Positions 6,041 through 13,411 of a stretch of DNA of 17,581 nucleotides are shown here, in pieces. The number at the start of each line of letters is the position of its first letter. Positions within the stretch are counted from its first letter, which is position 1. The notes under the pieces are model-generated. The model was given only the letters and a program-made list of their open reading frames with translations, ran no database searches and had not been told where the DNA came from. The DNA comes from an uncultured Corynebacterium sp. (GTDB lineage Bacteria > Actinomycetota > Actinomycetes > Mycobacteriales > Mycobacteriaceae). Location: positions 1 to 17,581 of the forward strand of contig NZ_CALLDG010000146.1 in assembly GCF_937999985.1 (NCBI RefSeq). Direction: 5' to 3'. A program made the position numbers and the translations under genes.

Positions 6041-6055
6041 CTTTGTTTTTCTTTT
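6041..6055 (+). terminator. T-rich run after the tRNA
   Basis: CTTTGTTTTTCTTTT begins three bases after the tRNA 3' end. There is no separate hairpin, but the tRNA's own stable T and acceptor stems lie just upstream. It is a plausible transcript end for the ppx-tRNA unit. Confidence 0.45.
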
Positions 6056-6071
6056 AGAACTTCTTCTCGAA

Positions 6072-6087
6072 AGTGAGCCAGCTCACG
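6072..6087. promoter_or_regulatory. GlxR/CRP-like binding site
   Basis: AGTGAGCCAGCTCACG contains GTGA-N6-TCAC with 6-bp symmetrical arms (GTGAGC/GCTCAC). It agrees with the core of the C. glutamicum GlxR consensus TGTGANNTANNTCACA, apart from C for T in the centre and the outer bases. It lies about 90-105 bp upstream of the acyl-CoA dehydrogenase start, so cAMP-linked carbon control is suggested. Confidence 0.55.
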
Positions 6088-6124
6088 ATCGCGCTGTTGT
6101 AGCGTTGCTTCCAAGAAAGTATTT

Positions 6125-6148
6125 CGCTGGCAAAATGACATGCCAGCG
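6125..6148. promoter_or_regulatory. Perfect inverted repeat upstream of the acyl-CoA dehydrogenase gene
   Basis: CGCTGGCA (6125-6132) and TGCCAGCG (6141-6148) are exact 8-bp arms around AAATGACA. The repeat lies 29 bp before the ATG at 6178. It overlaps CAAAAT (6131-6136), a possible -10, so a repressor operator is likely. If instead transcribed, it would be a hairpin in the leader. The regulator is unknown. Confidence 0.55.
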
Positions 6149-6177
6149 CTTCGATTCACTTTGAGGGAGCCATCGAC

Positions 6178-7341
6178 ATGATTCTGGATAACTACCGCGC
6201 TACTTGGGAAACCGAGGAAACTGACGCCCTACGCCTCCACGCCCGCGAGTTCATCGCCAGGGAGGTAACCCCCAACGAGCTGAAGTGGGAAGAAAACCAC
6301 CAGGTAGAGCGTGAGTTCTGGAACAAGGCCGGCGACGCTGGCCTGCTGTGCGCCTCCATCCCCGAGGAGTACGGCGGAGGCGGCGGCACCTTCGCCCACG
6401 AGGCCGTGATCCAGCAGGAGCTCGCCCTGGCTGGCAACTCTGCTTGGCACAACGGTGTGCACTCCGTGATCGTCGCCCACTACATCTACCAACTCGGCAC
6501 GGAGGAGCAGCGTAAGCGCTGGCTGCCGGGAATGGCCAGCGGTGAGCTGGTCGGTGCGATCGCCATGACCGAGCCTGGCACTGGTTCCGACTTGCAGGCC
6601 ATCAAGACCCGCGCAGAGCTGGATGGCGATGAGTGGGTAATTAACGGCTCGAAGACTTTCATCACCAACGGCACGCACTGCGACGTCGTGGTGATCGTCG
6701 CCCGCACCAACGACCAGCCGGGCGGCAGGGGACTATCCCTGATCGTCGCGGAGACCAAGGATCTCGAGGGCTTCGAGCGTGGCCGAGTGCTGGACAAGAT
6801 CGGCCAGCGTGGTCAGGATACCCGCGAGCTGTTCTTCACCGATATGCGCGTGCCCGCCGATAACCTGCTCGGCGGAAAGGAAGGCATGGGCTTCCTGCAG
6901 CTGATGCAGCAGCTGCCGCAAGAGCGCCTAATCCTTGCTATTGGCGGTTCATCCGCTTGCGAGGGGGCCGTGCGCGAAACCATCCGCTACGTCAACGAGC
7001 GCGAGGCTTTTGGGCGCCCGATCCTGGGATTCCAGAACACCCAGTTCGTTCTGGCCGAGTGCGCGAGCGAGACGCTGGCGGCGAAGACGTTGACCGACCA
7101 CTGCACGGCGCTACACATCGAGGGCAAGCTGACGCCCGCCCAAGCTTCTGCCGCGAAGTACCTGGCCTCTGACCTGCAGAGCTCCGTGGCGGATCGCTGC
7201 CTGCAACTGTTCGGCGGCTACGGCTTTATGCGCGAGTACCCGATCTCCCGCATGTACACGGATGCTCGCGTGCAGCGCATCTACGGCGGCACGAACGAGA
7301 TCATGAAGCTGCTGATCGCCCGCGAGTTTAAGCAGGATTAG
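6178..7341 (+). CDS. Acyl-CoA dehydrogenase, LCAD/IVD-like
   Basis: The 387-residue flavoenzyme is full length for the family that introduces the 2,3-double bond into acyl-CoA esters and passes electrons to an electron-transfer flavoprotein. Visible motifs are IPEEYGGGGG (61-70), the FAD/substrate signature AMTEPGTGSDL (129-139), FITNG (161-165), REAFGRPI (275-282) and IYGGTNEIMK (368-377). The site that holds the catalytic Glu in medium-chain enzymes is Gly370. Glu262 in SSACEGAV stands where long-chain and isovaleryl-CoA dehydrogenases keep their base, so the enzyme is of that subgroup. Exact substrate (long or branched chain) is not decidable here. GAGGGAG (6163-6169) fixes the start. The gene stands alone, behind a GlxR-like site and an inverted repeat. 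Its stop lies 15 bp from the convergent gene's stop. Confidence 0.92.
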   Translation: MILDNYRATWETEETDALRLHAREFIAREVTPNELKWEENHQVEREFWNKAGDAGLLCASIPEEYGGGGGTFAHEAVIQQELALAGNSAWHNGVHSVIVAHYIYQLGTEEQRKRWLPGMASGELVGAIAMTEPGTGSDLQAIKTRAELDGDEWVINGSKTFITNGTHCDVVVIVARTNDQPGGRGLSLIVAETKDLEGFERGRVLDKIGQRGQDTRELFFTDMRVPADNLLGGKEGMGFLQLMQQLPQERLILAIGGSSACEGAVRETIRYVNEREAFGRPILGFQNTQFVLAECASETLAAKTLTDHCTALHIEGKLTPAQASAAKYLASDLQSSVADRCLQLFGGYGFMREYPISRMYTDARVQRIYGGTNEIMKLLIAREFKQD

Positions 7342-7356
7342 CGACTGGGCCAGGGG

Positions 7357-8532
7357 TCAGAGGAAAGTTGGCGGCTCGGCCAGCTCGAAGTCCGTGCCGC
7401 CATTCCAGGTCAGGTAGACCTGCGTGCGTTGGGAGGGGGAGGACATGGGGTCTGAATCGCCGTACCCAAGGTAGTCGAAGAACAGCTTTCCATCCTCGAT
7501 TTTCACCTCGTCGGCTGTCTGGCCGCGCAGACCCATTGTCGGCAGGTCTTCGTCGAGGTCATCCACCTGGGTGTACCCCATCGGGGTGAGGTTCTTGTCG
7601 TACACCACGAAGTGGTTAACGTAGCTGTTTCCTCCCTGGTTGCTGTACATTTGCACGACGATTTCGTCCTCCCCGTCACCGTTAAGGTCGCCTTGAGCGT
7701 AGATCGGGGAGATTTTGTCACGATCGCCGCTTGGATCGTTGCTGCCGAGTTTGATACTGAAGCCATAGCCGGGTTCGCCGTATACGCCATCGTTCAAAGT
7801 GACTGCCGGAAAACTCGTTTCATCGGAGCGTTCGGCATCTTCCAGCACGCTGAAGTCGGGCACCGTCATGGAGGCCATCCGTGGGACCAGGTCGGCGGCG
7901 TCGAACTGCTCCCCGGACTCGCTGGATCCGTCGGAGTCGCCCCCGTCGTCGGAGTCATCCGCAGCTGGCTCCGCATCAGATCCTGCAGCAGCCTCTGCGT
8001 CGGGCTTTGCCCCTGGGGCTGCGGAGGGCTTGCCCGGATCAACTACGTTGTCGGAGGGCTCGGTGAGCTTCTTGTACCCGAACAGACCACCTGCCAGCAG
8101 CAGGACGCAGACGATGAAGGTGACGATCGCCGGCAGAAGTGCCGAGCTTTTCTTCGGAGGCTGAACCTGCGCCATGGCCTGTGCTGCCGCAGGTGGGGGA
8201 GCCATGCCCGGGCCGAATACGGGTGCGGAGCCTGCGCTGGGGCCGGCACCTGGGGCTGGAATGGGATTGAAAGCCGGCTGTTGGGGTGGCGATACCGGCT
8301 CGAAAGGCTCGGTGGAGGGGTGCGTGGTGGAGCCAGTCTTCGCTTCGGTGTCGGCGGCCGGGGTCTCGTCCGAGCGCACCACGTTCTTCCATTCATTCCG
8401 CGAACTCCACTCGTTCCGCGAGTCACGCGAGCTGCGAGTGTCATTCGGTGCCCCTGAGCTCCGCGAGTTCCACTGGTTTCGGCGGCTTCGCTGGTCTCGC
8501 TGGTTCCGGCTGCCGTTTTCCGGTGTTTCCAC
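7357..8532 (-). CDS. One-pass membrane protein with an FG-GAP-like motif, function unknown
   Basis: I chose the GTG at 8532 because GTAGGAG lies 7 nt upstream; an earlier in-frame start at 8577 has no such signal. The 391-residue protein begins with a low-complexity Arg/Asn/Ser-rich region containing SRNEWSSRNEW, then a Pro/Ala-rich stretch. One membrane helix follows (about 130-152, LLPAIVTFIVCVLLLAGGLF), then an acidic Asp/Ser/Glu linker (about 165-210) and a C-terminal domain of about 170 residues. That domain contains YAQGDLNGDGEDEIVVQMYS, with a Ca-binding DLNGDGEDE loop (282-290) as in FG-GAP/VCBS repeats. Basic N-terminus and acidic outer part suggest N-in, C-out topology. It does not match a named family I know. 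It is preceded by a terminator and therefore probably has its own promoter. Confidence 0.72.
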   Translation of the reverse strand: METPENGSRNQRDQRSRRNQWNSRSSGAPNDTRSSRDSRNEWSSRNEWKNVVRSDETPAADTEAKTGSTTHPSTEPFEPVSPPQQPAFNPIPAPGAGPSAGSAPVFGPGMAPPPAAAQAMAQVQPPKKSSALLPAIVTFIVCVLLLAGGLFGYKKLTEPSDNVVDPGKPSAAPGAKPDAEAAAGSDAEPAADDSDDGGDSDGSSESGEQFDAADLVPRMASMTVPDFSVLEDAERSDETSFPAVTLNDGVYGEPGYGFSIKLGSNDPSGDRDKISPIYAQGDLNGDGEDEIVVQMYSNQGGNSYVNHFVVYDKNLTPMGYTQVDDLDEDLPTMGLRGQTADEVKIEDGKLFFDYLGYGDSDPMSSPSQRTQVYLTWNGGTDFELAEPPTFL

Positions 8533-8603
8533 GCCTGGGCTCCTACACGTTGAACCGCCTATGGGCGCTGATTGCACGAGCGCTGCATAAGCATTGCATT
8601 AAA

Positions 8604-8644
8604 GAAGAACGTACAAAAGCTTAGTGTGTTTCTGTACGTTCTTC
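8604..8644 (-). terminator. Terminator of the acyltransferase gene
   Basis: GAAGAACGTACA (8604-8615) and TGTACGTTCTTC (8633-8644) form a perfect 12-bp stem around a 17-nt loop. On the minus strand the stem is followed by TTTAATG. It lies 27 bp after the acyltransferase stop and 72 bp before the next minus-strand start, so it separates the two genes. Confidence 0.72.
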
Positions 8645-8670
8645 GGAGTTTGCGTTCTTAGGAGTTGGCT

Positions 8671-10755
8671 CTACAGCCCGGAGTTCACCACCAAATCGTC
8701 GGAGGGCTGGCCGCCCTTCGACTTTGGGTAGGCCTTGGCAAGAGCAGCGGGGAAGCGTTCGGCGCGTTGGCTGTTGCCCTCGGGGCCGTAGTGGGCGAAA
8801 TCGCCCTCAGCAAACCACTCAGGCTTCGCCTCGGCGGCCCAGTCGTAGACCCGCAGGTTGGGGTAATCCTTTTGCGCGTCGCGCAGCGCCTGGTTGAACT
8901 CCTCCATGTTGGAGTTTGCGTAGTAGCCCTCGTTGGTGTTGGTGGTGACCGTCGGCCACATGACCTTCTGGTCGCCCAGAATGTCCATCATGATCTTGAT
9001 GCGCTCCGGGGCAGCCAGGTTGGCGCCCGCCGCGTAGTTCGCCGCATCGTTCACACCGGTAGCGATAACCCAGCAAGTATCCGGGCCAGCGGCGGTGGGC
9101 AGCAGCTCCTGTACGGAGTCGATGGCCGGCGGGTAGCTTTGCGAGCCGTCCTCGGACTGCCAGCCCTCGGTGGTGTTGCGCGCGCCGAATACACTGTCGA
9201 TGACTTCCTCGGCGCCGTACTTCAGATAAGTCTCGAAGGCCGTGTTCTCGGGATCGGTCACCATGTCGTTGGCGAACATGCCGATGGACGTGGAATCGCC
9301 GACGTGTACCACGCGCTTGCAGCTCATCAGTTTGGAATCCGGCTCCTGGTCGACATCATCGGCAGGTCCTTCAGCAGCGGGGTTCTGCGGTCCCGCAGCC
9401 TTCCCAGCGCTACCCGGGCGCTGCGACGGATCCAGCTCCATCGCAGGCTCGCCGCCCTTGCCCGCGCCAGCTTCCTGCTGGGATGCCGTGGGGTTGATGC
9501 CAATGGGCGTCGCACCAATAGCGACCACCGCGGCCAGCACCACAGCGGCACCGGAAGTGAAGTAGGTGGGGAAAGGCTGGTGGAAAATGCCCACAGGCGT
9601 GCCAGAGCCGTCGCGGTTGTCGCCGACCTCACGGTCTGCCTTGCGGCTGCGCAGCCATGCCTTGATCGGCGGGATCACGCCGTGCTTACGGATCGGATCC
9701 TCGATCAGCGTCCAGCTGATGGCGGCCAGCGCCACGCTCACGCCGATGGTGATAACGCTGGCCAGCAGCTTGTTGTTCTCCAACCACGACTGCGGCATGA
9801 AGGCAATTACCGGCATGTGCCACAGGTAAATGCCATAGGAACGCTCGCCGAGCCAGCGGATGGGGCCGAAGCCCAACACCCGGCTCCACAGGCTCTGCGG
9901 GTGCAGGACGGAGAAGATCGCCAGCACAGAGGCCACGGAAAGCAAGATCAGCCCACCGTGGTACAGGAACATTGACTCCTGCTCCACCAGCATGACGAGC
10001 GCTACGATGCCCGCCAAGCCGATTAGGCCAAACAGGTTCGCGGTAATTTTCGCAGGCTCGACGGACTTACCCGCTTGGCGACGGGAGGAAAGCCAGATCG
10101 CCAGGCACGCACCCAACAACAGGGCGCCGGCGCGGGTATCGGTGCCTTCATATGCGCGGGTGTTGTCCATCCCCGGGGTTGCCAGCCCCCACATCCAGGC
10201 AAAAGAGGCGCCCGTGAGCAGCAAGGAGCCAATAAGTGCGCCAATCCGCGAGCGGGTAACAACCAGCAGTACAAGCAGAACCAGGGGCCAGAGCAGGTAG
10301 AACTGCTCTTCGACGGACAGTGACCACATGTGGCTCAGCGGGCTCGGGCCGCCGAAGTTATCCCAGTAGGATTTCTCCTGGAAGATGGTGTGCCAGTTGT
10401 TCACATAGAACAGGGCGGACAGCGCCTCCCAGAAACGATCGCTGAGCTCGTCACGAGTGAGCGCCGCCGTCAGGATCAGGGTGGCGACCAACGTGACTAT
10501 CACCGCCGGCATCAGGCGCCGGAACCTACGCAACCAGAAGGTGCGGAGCGTCAGATTTCCCTTCTTATCCCACGAACGCATGAGGTTGGCGGTGATGAGG
10601 TAACCCGACAGCGTGAAGAACACTCCCACGCCCATGAGGCCCCCGACGAAGCCGGGAACGTGCAGATGGTAGAGCACAACCACGGCAACTGCGATCGTCC
10701 GCAGCCCATCGAGTCCGGATACGTATCGCTGATTCTTGTTTATTGGGCGAGGCAT
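8671..10755 (-). CDS. OafA/YrhL-type acyltransferase with C-terminal SGNH domain
   Basis: The 694-residue membrane protein has an acyltransferase-3 domain with about ten helices (1-360). It contains GLDGLRTIAV (14-23), catalytic His30 in VVLYHLH, FFTLSGYLIT (46-55), RRFRRLMPA (76-84) and WSLSVEEQFYLLWP (144-157). A further helix (about 401-420) and a Pro/Gly/Ala-rich linker lead to an outer SGNH-hydrolase-like domain (about 478-680). This domain carries GDS (486-488, Ser488), TGVND (566-570) and D652-x-x-H655. Proteins of this build move acetyl or other acyl groups from the cytoplasm to extracellular polysaccharide or glycolipid. In corynebacteria the acceptor could be arabinogalactan, peptidoglycan or trehalose mycolates, which cannot be decided here. 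The ATG at 10755 is preferred over a TTG at 10779, but neither has a good ribosome site. Confidence 0.85.
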   Translation of the reverse strand: MPRPINKNQRYVSGLDGLRTIAVAVVVLYHLHVPGFVGGLMGVGVFFTLSGYLITANLMRSWDKKGNLTLRTFWLRRFRRLMPAVIVTLVATLILTAALTRDELSDRFWEALSALFYVNNWHTIFQEKSYWDNFGGPSPLSHMWSLSVEEQFYLLWPLVLLVLLVVTRSRIGALIGSLLLTGASFAWMWGLATPGMDNTRAYEGTDTRAGALLLGACLAIWLSSRRQAGKSVEPAKITANLFGLIGLAGIVALVMLVEQESMFLYHGGLILLSVASVLAIFSVLHPQSLWSRVLGFGPIRWLGERSYGIYLWHMPVIAFMPQSWLENNKLLASVITIGVSVALAAISWTLIEDPIRKHGVIPPIKAWLRSRKADREVGDNRDGSGTPVGIFHQPFPTYFTSGAAVVLAAVVAIGATPIGINPTASQQEAGAGKGGEPAMELDPSQRPGSAGKAAGPQNPAAEGPADDVDQEPDSKLMSCKRVVHVGDSTSIGMFANDMVTDPENTAFETYLKYGAEEVIDSVFGARNTTEGWQSEDGSQSYPPAIDSVQELLPTAAGPDTCWVIATGVNDAANYAAGANLAAPERIKIMMDILGDQKVMWPTVTTNTNEGYYANSNMEEFNQALRDAQKDYPNLRVYDWAAEAKPEWFAEGDFAHYGPEGNSQRAERFPAALAKAYPKSKGGQPSDDLVVNSGL

Positions 10756-10827
10756 GTGAAGCGAGTGAACCTTTTCCAAGTGTGAGGTGCTTATGAGGTT
10801 TTATGCGCGCTGCCGGCGCGTCAGTTC

Positions 10828-10841
10828 AGACTATGCAGTCT
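10828..10841. promoter_or_regulatory. Small palindrome in the acyltransferase-nnr divergent region
   Basis: AGACT-ATGC-AGTCT is a 14-bp inverted repeat lying 73 bp upstream of the acyltransferase ATG. A near-duplicated CCTTTGGGGAA/CCTTTGGGAAA follows on its right (10845-10866). The palindrome may be an operator. The evidence is only symmetry and location. Confidence 0.28.
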
Positions 10842-10940
10842 AGCCCTTTGGGGAACCTTTGGGAAACGATTTTTTAGGACGCCACCACGGGGGCAGGGGT
10901 GGAGGTCTGGTTCGAGCGCAGGGGAGGTGCGCTGCACACC

Positions 10941-10946
10941 TATCAT
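10941..10946 (+). promoter_or_regulatory. Probable -10 element of nnr, leaderless type
   Basis: TATCAT is a good -10 hexamer ending exactly 7 nt before the ATG at 10954. Upstream in-frame candidates (GTG 10927, ATG 10945) would lie in front of or inside the promoter, which argues for the 10954 start. Confidence 0.48.
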
Positions 10947-10953
10947 GGGAGAT

Positions 10954-12627
10954 ATGCGCACTCTTTACACAGCCCAGGAGATCCGCACGGCCGAGGCTGC
11001 CTTGTTCCCCCGCGAGCAACGGGAGGATGAGCTGATGCAGTCCGCCGCGCACGCAGTGGCGGTCGTGGCGGAAAAGATGCTGGCCCAAGCAGAGGAGCCA
11101 GCGGGCGCTGCAGAGGGGTCCGTGTTGCTGCTGGTCGGCCCGGGCGGCAACGGCGGCGATGCGTTGTACGCCGGCGCAGTTCTTGCGATGCAGGGAAGGA
11201 AGGTTGAGGCCTACCCGCTCGAAGGCGCCGATCGCGTGCACGAGCGCGCCGCGCGGGCGTTTACGGCGGCGGGCGGAAGCTTCGTCGGGCTGGAACCAGC
11301 AGACAGCCATCGCGTGATCGTCGACGGGATGTTCGGCCTCGGCGGGCATGGCGAGATCCCGGTGGAGGTCGATGAGTTCCTGCGAGAAGCCCAGGGGGTG
11401 CGCGCTGGAAGGAAGCGCCGGCCGCTTGTGTTGGCCATCGACATCCCCAGCGGTGTGGTCGCCGATAGCGGGAAGGCACCGGGCAGGCACGTTAGTGCCG
11501 ATGTGACCGTCACTTTCGGTGGGCTGCGCCGGGCGCACGGCCTCAGCGCCGAGTGCGGAACGGTGCTGTGCGAGGACATCGGCTTGGACGATGGCTCTAT
11601 GCTTTCCGCCGAGCTGGCCAGGCTCGGAAACGCGGAGAGTGCCGAGAGCGCCCAAAGCACCGTCTCTTTGTGGCACACGCCGGTCGAACACCTCGCGCTG
11701 GAAGATATGGCTGCGCAGCTACTCGGTAGCCCGGAACCCTTGCCTGGGGAACTGCCCGCCGAACCGGGCGCAGTGGACGACAAATACTCCGGCGGGGTAG
11801 TGGGCATCTGCGCGGGTAGCAAGGACTATCTGGGAGCAGGTGTGCTGGCCACGCTCGCGGCGGTGAACACCACCAGCTCGATGGTGCGCTACATCGGCGA
11901 ACACCCCGAATACGTTCTGGCGACCACCCCGGAAGTCGTCGTGCACCCCGTCGTCCGCGGGGCCGGGCAGGTGCAGGCGCGCATGGTCGGCTCCGGTCGC
12001 GGCACGGATCGCGATGCCCGCGACGAACTGCTCGCCGTTCTAGACATGGTGCAGCCCTTGGTTCTAGACGCCGACGCGATCACCGTCTTGGCGAAGAACC
12101 CAGACGTTCTAGAGATCCTGCGTGCGCGCAACGCTCCCACACTGCTCACCCCGCACGATGGGGAGTTCGACCGGCTGGCCAAGGCGGCCGGGCTGCCGGC
12201 GGAATCGCCGGACCGGATCACCTCCACAGAACGACTGGCCCGCGAGCTGAATTGCACGGTTTTGCTGAAGGGGCGCTTCACCATCATCGCCAACCCACAG
12301 CGCACCGTGGTTGTCGATACCGCATCGTCTTGGGCCGCCACTCCCGGATCCGGCGACGTGTTAGCGGGAATTCTGGGTGCGCTGGTAGCACGCGATGCCG
12401 GCAAGCGGGCTCGGGACACCGGATACACAGAAGCCGGGCAGTACGAGTTGGAGGCGCACGAGGCAGACTACGTGGTCGATTCGGCTGCGGTTGGTGTGGC
12501 TATCCACGCTGCGGCGTCATATATATCCTCCCTTACCCCATATGGCCCGGCGCCGACCTCGGCGCTGAAGATCGCGCAGCACATCCCGCATGCAACGGCG
12601 TGGCTGGGCACAGTGGTGCAGGGTTAG
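10954..12627 (+). CDS. nnr: Bifunctional NAD(P)HX epimerase / ADP-dependent NAD(P)HX dehydratase
   Basis: The 557-residue protein joins a YjeF_N epimerase domain (about 1-230) to a ribokinase-like dehydratase domain (about 275-550). Together they convert hydrated, damaged NADH and NADPH back to the active cofactors. Epimerase marks are LVGPGGNGGDALYAG (60-74) and the acidic AIDIPSGV (161-168). Dehydratase marks are KYSGGVVGICAGS (277-289), LDADAITVLA (371-380), LTPHDGEFDRL (398-408), VLLKGRF (436-442) and TPGSGDVLAG (463-472) with catalytic Asp468. Length and order fit the E. coli Nnr fusion. An Ala/Glu/Ser-rich linker (225-236) lies between the domains. The SDR and flavoprotein genes downstream run in the same direction, and both would use the repaired cofactors; that link is inference. 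A rare TTA codon (12361-12363) encodes Leu470 within the catalytic loop. Confidence 0.92.
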   Translation: MRTLYTAQEIRTAEAALFPREQREDELMQSAAHAVAVVAEKMLAQAEEPAGAAEGSVLLLVGPGGNGGDALYAGAVLAMQGRKVEAYPLEGADRVHERAARAFTAAGGSFVGLEPADSHRVIVDGMFGLGGHGEIPVEVDEFLREAQGVRAGRKRRPLVLAIDIPSGVVADSGKAPGRHVSADVTVTFGGLRRAHGLSAECGTVLCEDIGLDDGSMLSAELARLGNAESAESAQSTVSLWHTPVEHLALEDMAAQLLGSPEPLPGELPAEPGAVDDKYSGGVVGICAGSKDYLGAGVLATLAAVNTTSSMVRYIGEHPEYVLATTPEVVVHPVVRGAGQVQARMVGSGRGTDRDARDELLAVLDMVQPLVLDADAITVLAKNPDVLEILRARNAPTLLTPHDGEFDRLAKAAGLPAESPDRITSTERLARELNCTVLLKGRFTIIANPQRTVVVDTASSWAATPGSGDVLAGILGALVARDAGKRARDTGYTEAGQYELEAHEADYVVDSAAVGVAIHAAASYISSLTPYGPAPTSALKIAQHIPHATAWLGTVVQG

Positions 12628-12705
12628 GCGCCCGATCACGAACAACGCGAGAACACGCAAGGGCACAGAGCAAGAGAACAACAGAGCAAAGGAAGGAAAG
12701 CAACA

Positions 12706-13404
12706 ATGGATCGCAGAATCGCACTGATCACCGGCGGCACGCGAGGCATCGGCCTGGCGATTGCCCGCGAATTGCAGGACGACTACCACCTGATCATCGG
12801 CGGCAGCTCGGAGAAGGCCCACGACGTTGCCTCCCAGTTCCCGAGCGCGCAAGGCTTCGTGGCGAACCTCGCCGATACGGAAGGCATCGGTACAGCCGTG
12901 GCGGAACTGGGGCTGGACAGCCTGGACGTGCTGGTGCACTCCGCGGGTGTGGTGGCCCACGACCCGGTCACCGAAACCACTCCTAAGCAGTGGAAACACG
13001 CTTTCGACATCAACCTGTTTGCCGTTGCGGAGATCACTCGGCAGCTCCTCGGCGCGCTGCAGGCGGCGCACGGAACTGTGGTGACGATCAACTCCGGCGC
13101 AGGCTACCGCTCCAGCGTGGGCTTTGGCCCGTACGCCACCACGAAGTTCGCCCTGCGCGCCTACACCGATGCGCTACGGGAGGAGCAGCGCGACAAGATC
13201 CGAGTGAGCTCCATCCACCCGGGCAAGGTCGATTCCGACATGCAACGTCAGATCCAGACACACCGCGGCGTGGCCGAAGCGGACTATGACGAAACCCAGT
13301 ACCTGCGCCCGGAATCGGTGGCGAAGGCTGTGCGTCTGGCCATTGACGCGACGGACGATGCCATGGTCGAGTCGCTGACGATCCGCCCGGCTAACGGGCG
13401 CTAA
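12706..13404 (+). CDS. Short-chain dehydrogenase/reductase (SDR)
   Basis: The 232-residue protein is a classical SDR. It has TGGTRGIG (9-16) for dinucleotide binding, the HSAG variant (78-81) of NNAG, Asn103 in DINLF, Ser130 in INSGAG and the YATTK motif with catalytic Tyr143 and Lys147. HPGKVDSDM (171-179) follows in the substrate loop. It should be a cytoplasmic NAD(P)(H)-dependent oxidoreductase. A substrate cannot be assigned, and its short length without an extended C-terminus fits the YciK/FabG-like general class. The start is supported by AAGGAAGGAAAG upstream. The 78-bp gap after nnr contains no terminator and only one T in the first 70 bases. The next gene follows the stop by 7 bp. 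The three genes are probably one operon. Confidence 0.88.
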   Translation: MDRRIALITGGTRGIGLAIARELQDDYHLIIGGSSEKAHDVASQFPSAQGFVANLADTEGIGTAVAELGLDSLDVLVHSAGVVAHDPVTETTPKQWKHAFDINLFAVAEITRQLLGALQAAHGTVVTINSGAGYRSSVGFGPYATTKFALRAYTDALREEQRDKIRVSSIHPGKVDSDMQRQIQTHRGVAEADYDETQYLRPESVAKAVRLAIDATDDAMVESLTIRPANGR

Positions 13405-13411
13405 GTATTAC

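Noticed and set aside
7612..8457. Plus-strand reading frame of 281 codons opposite the FG-GAP-like gene
   Set aside because: The minus strand has a GTAGGAG ribosome site, a membrane helix and a Ca-binding motif; the plus frame is Gly/Arg-rich without features.
8577..8577. Upstream start for the FG-GAP-like gene at 8577
   Set aside because: No ribosome site precedes it, whereas the GTG at 8532 has GTAGGAG at ideal distance.
8665..9975. Plus-strand reading frame of 436 codons opposite the acyltransferase gene
   Set aside because: The minus strand encodes an intact acyltransferase-3/SGNH protein with all motifs; the plus frame has none and starts at a weak site.
10927..10937. GTGC-GCT-GCAC palindrome upstream of nnr as an operator
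   Set aside because: The arms are only 4 bp in GC-rich DNA and could well arise by chance; nothing else supports it.
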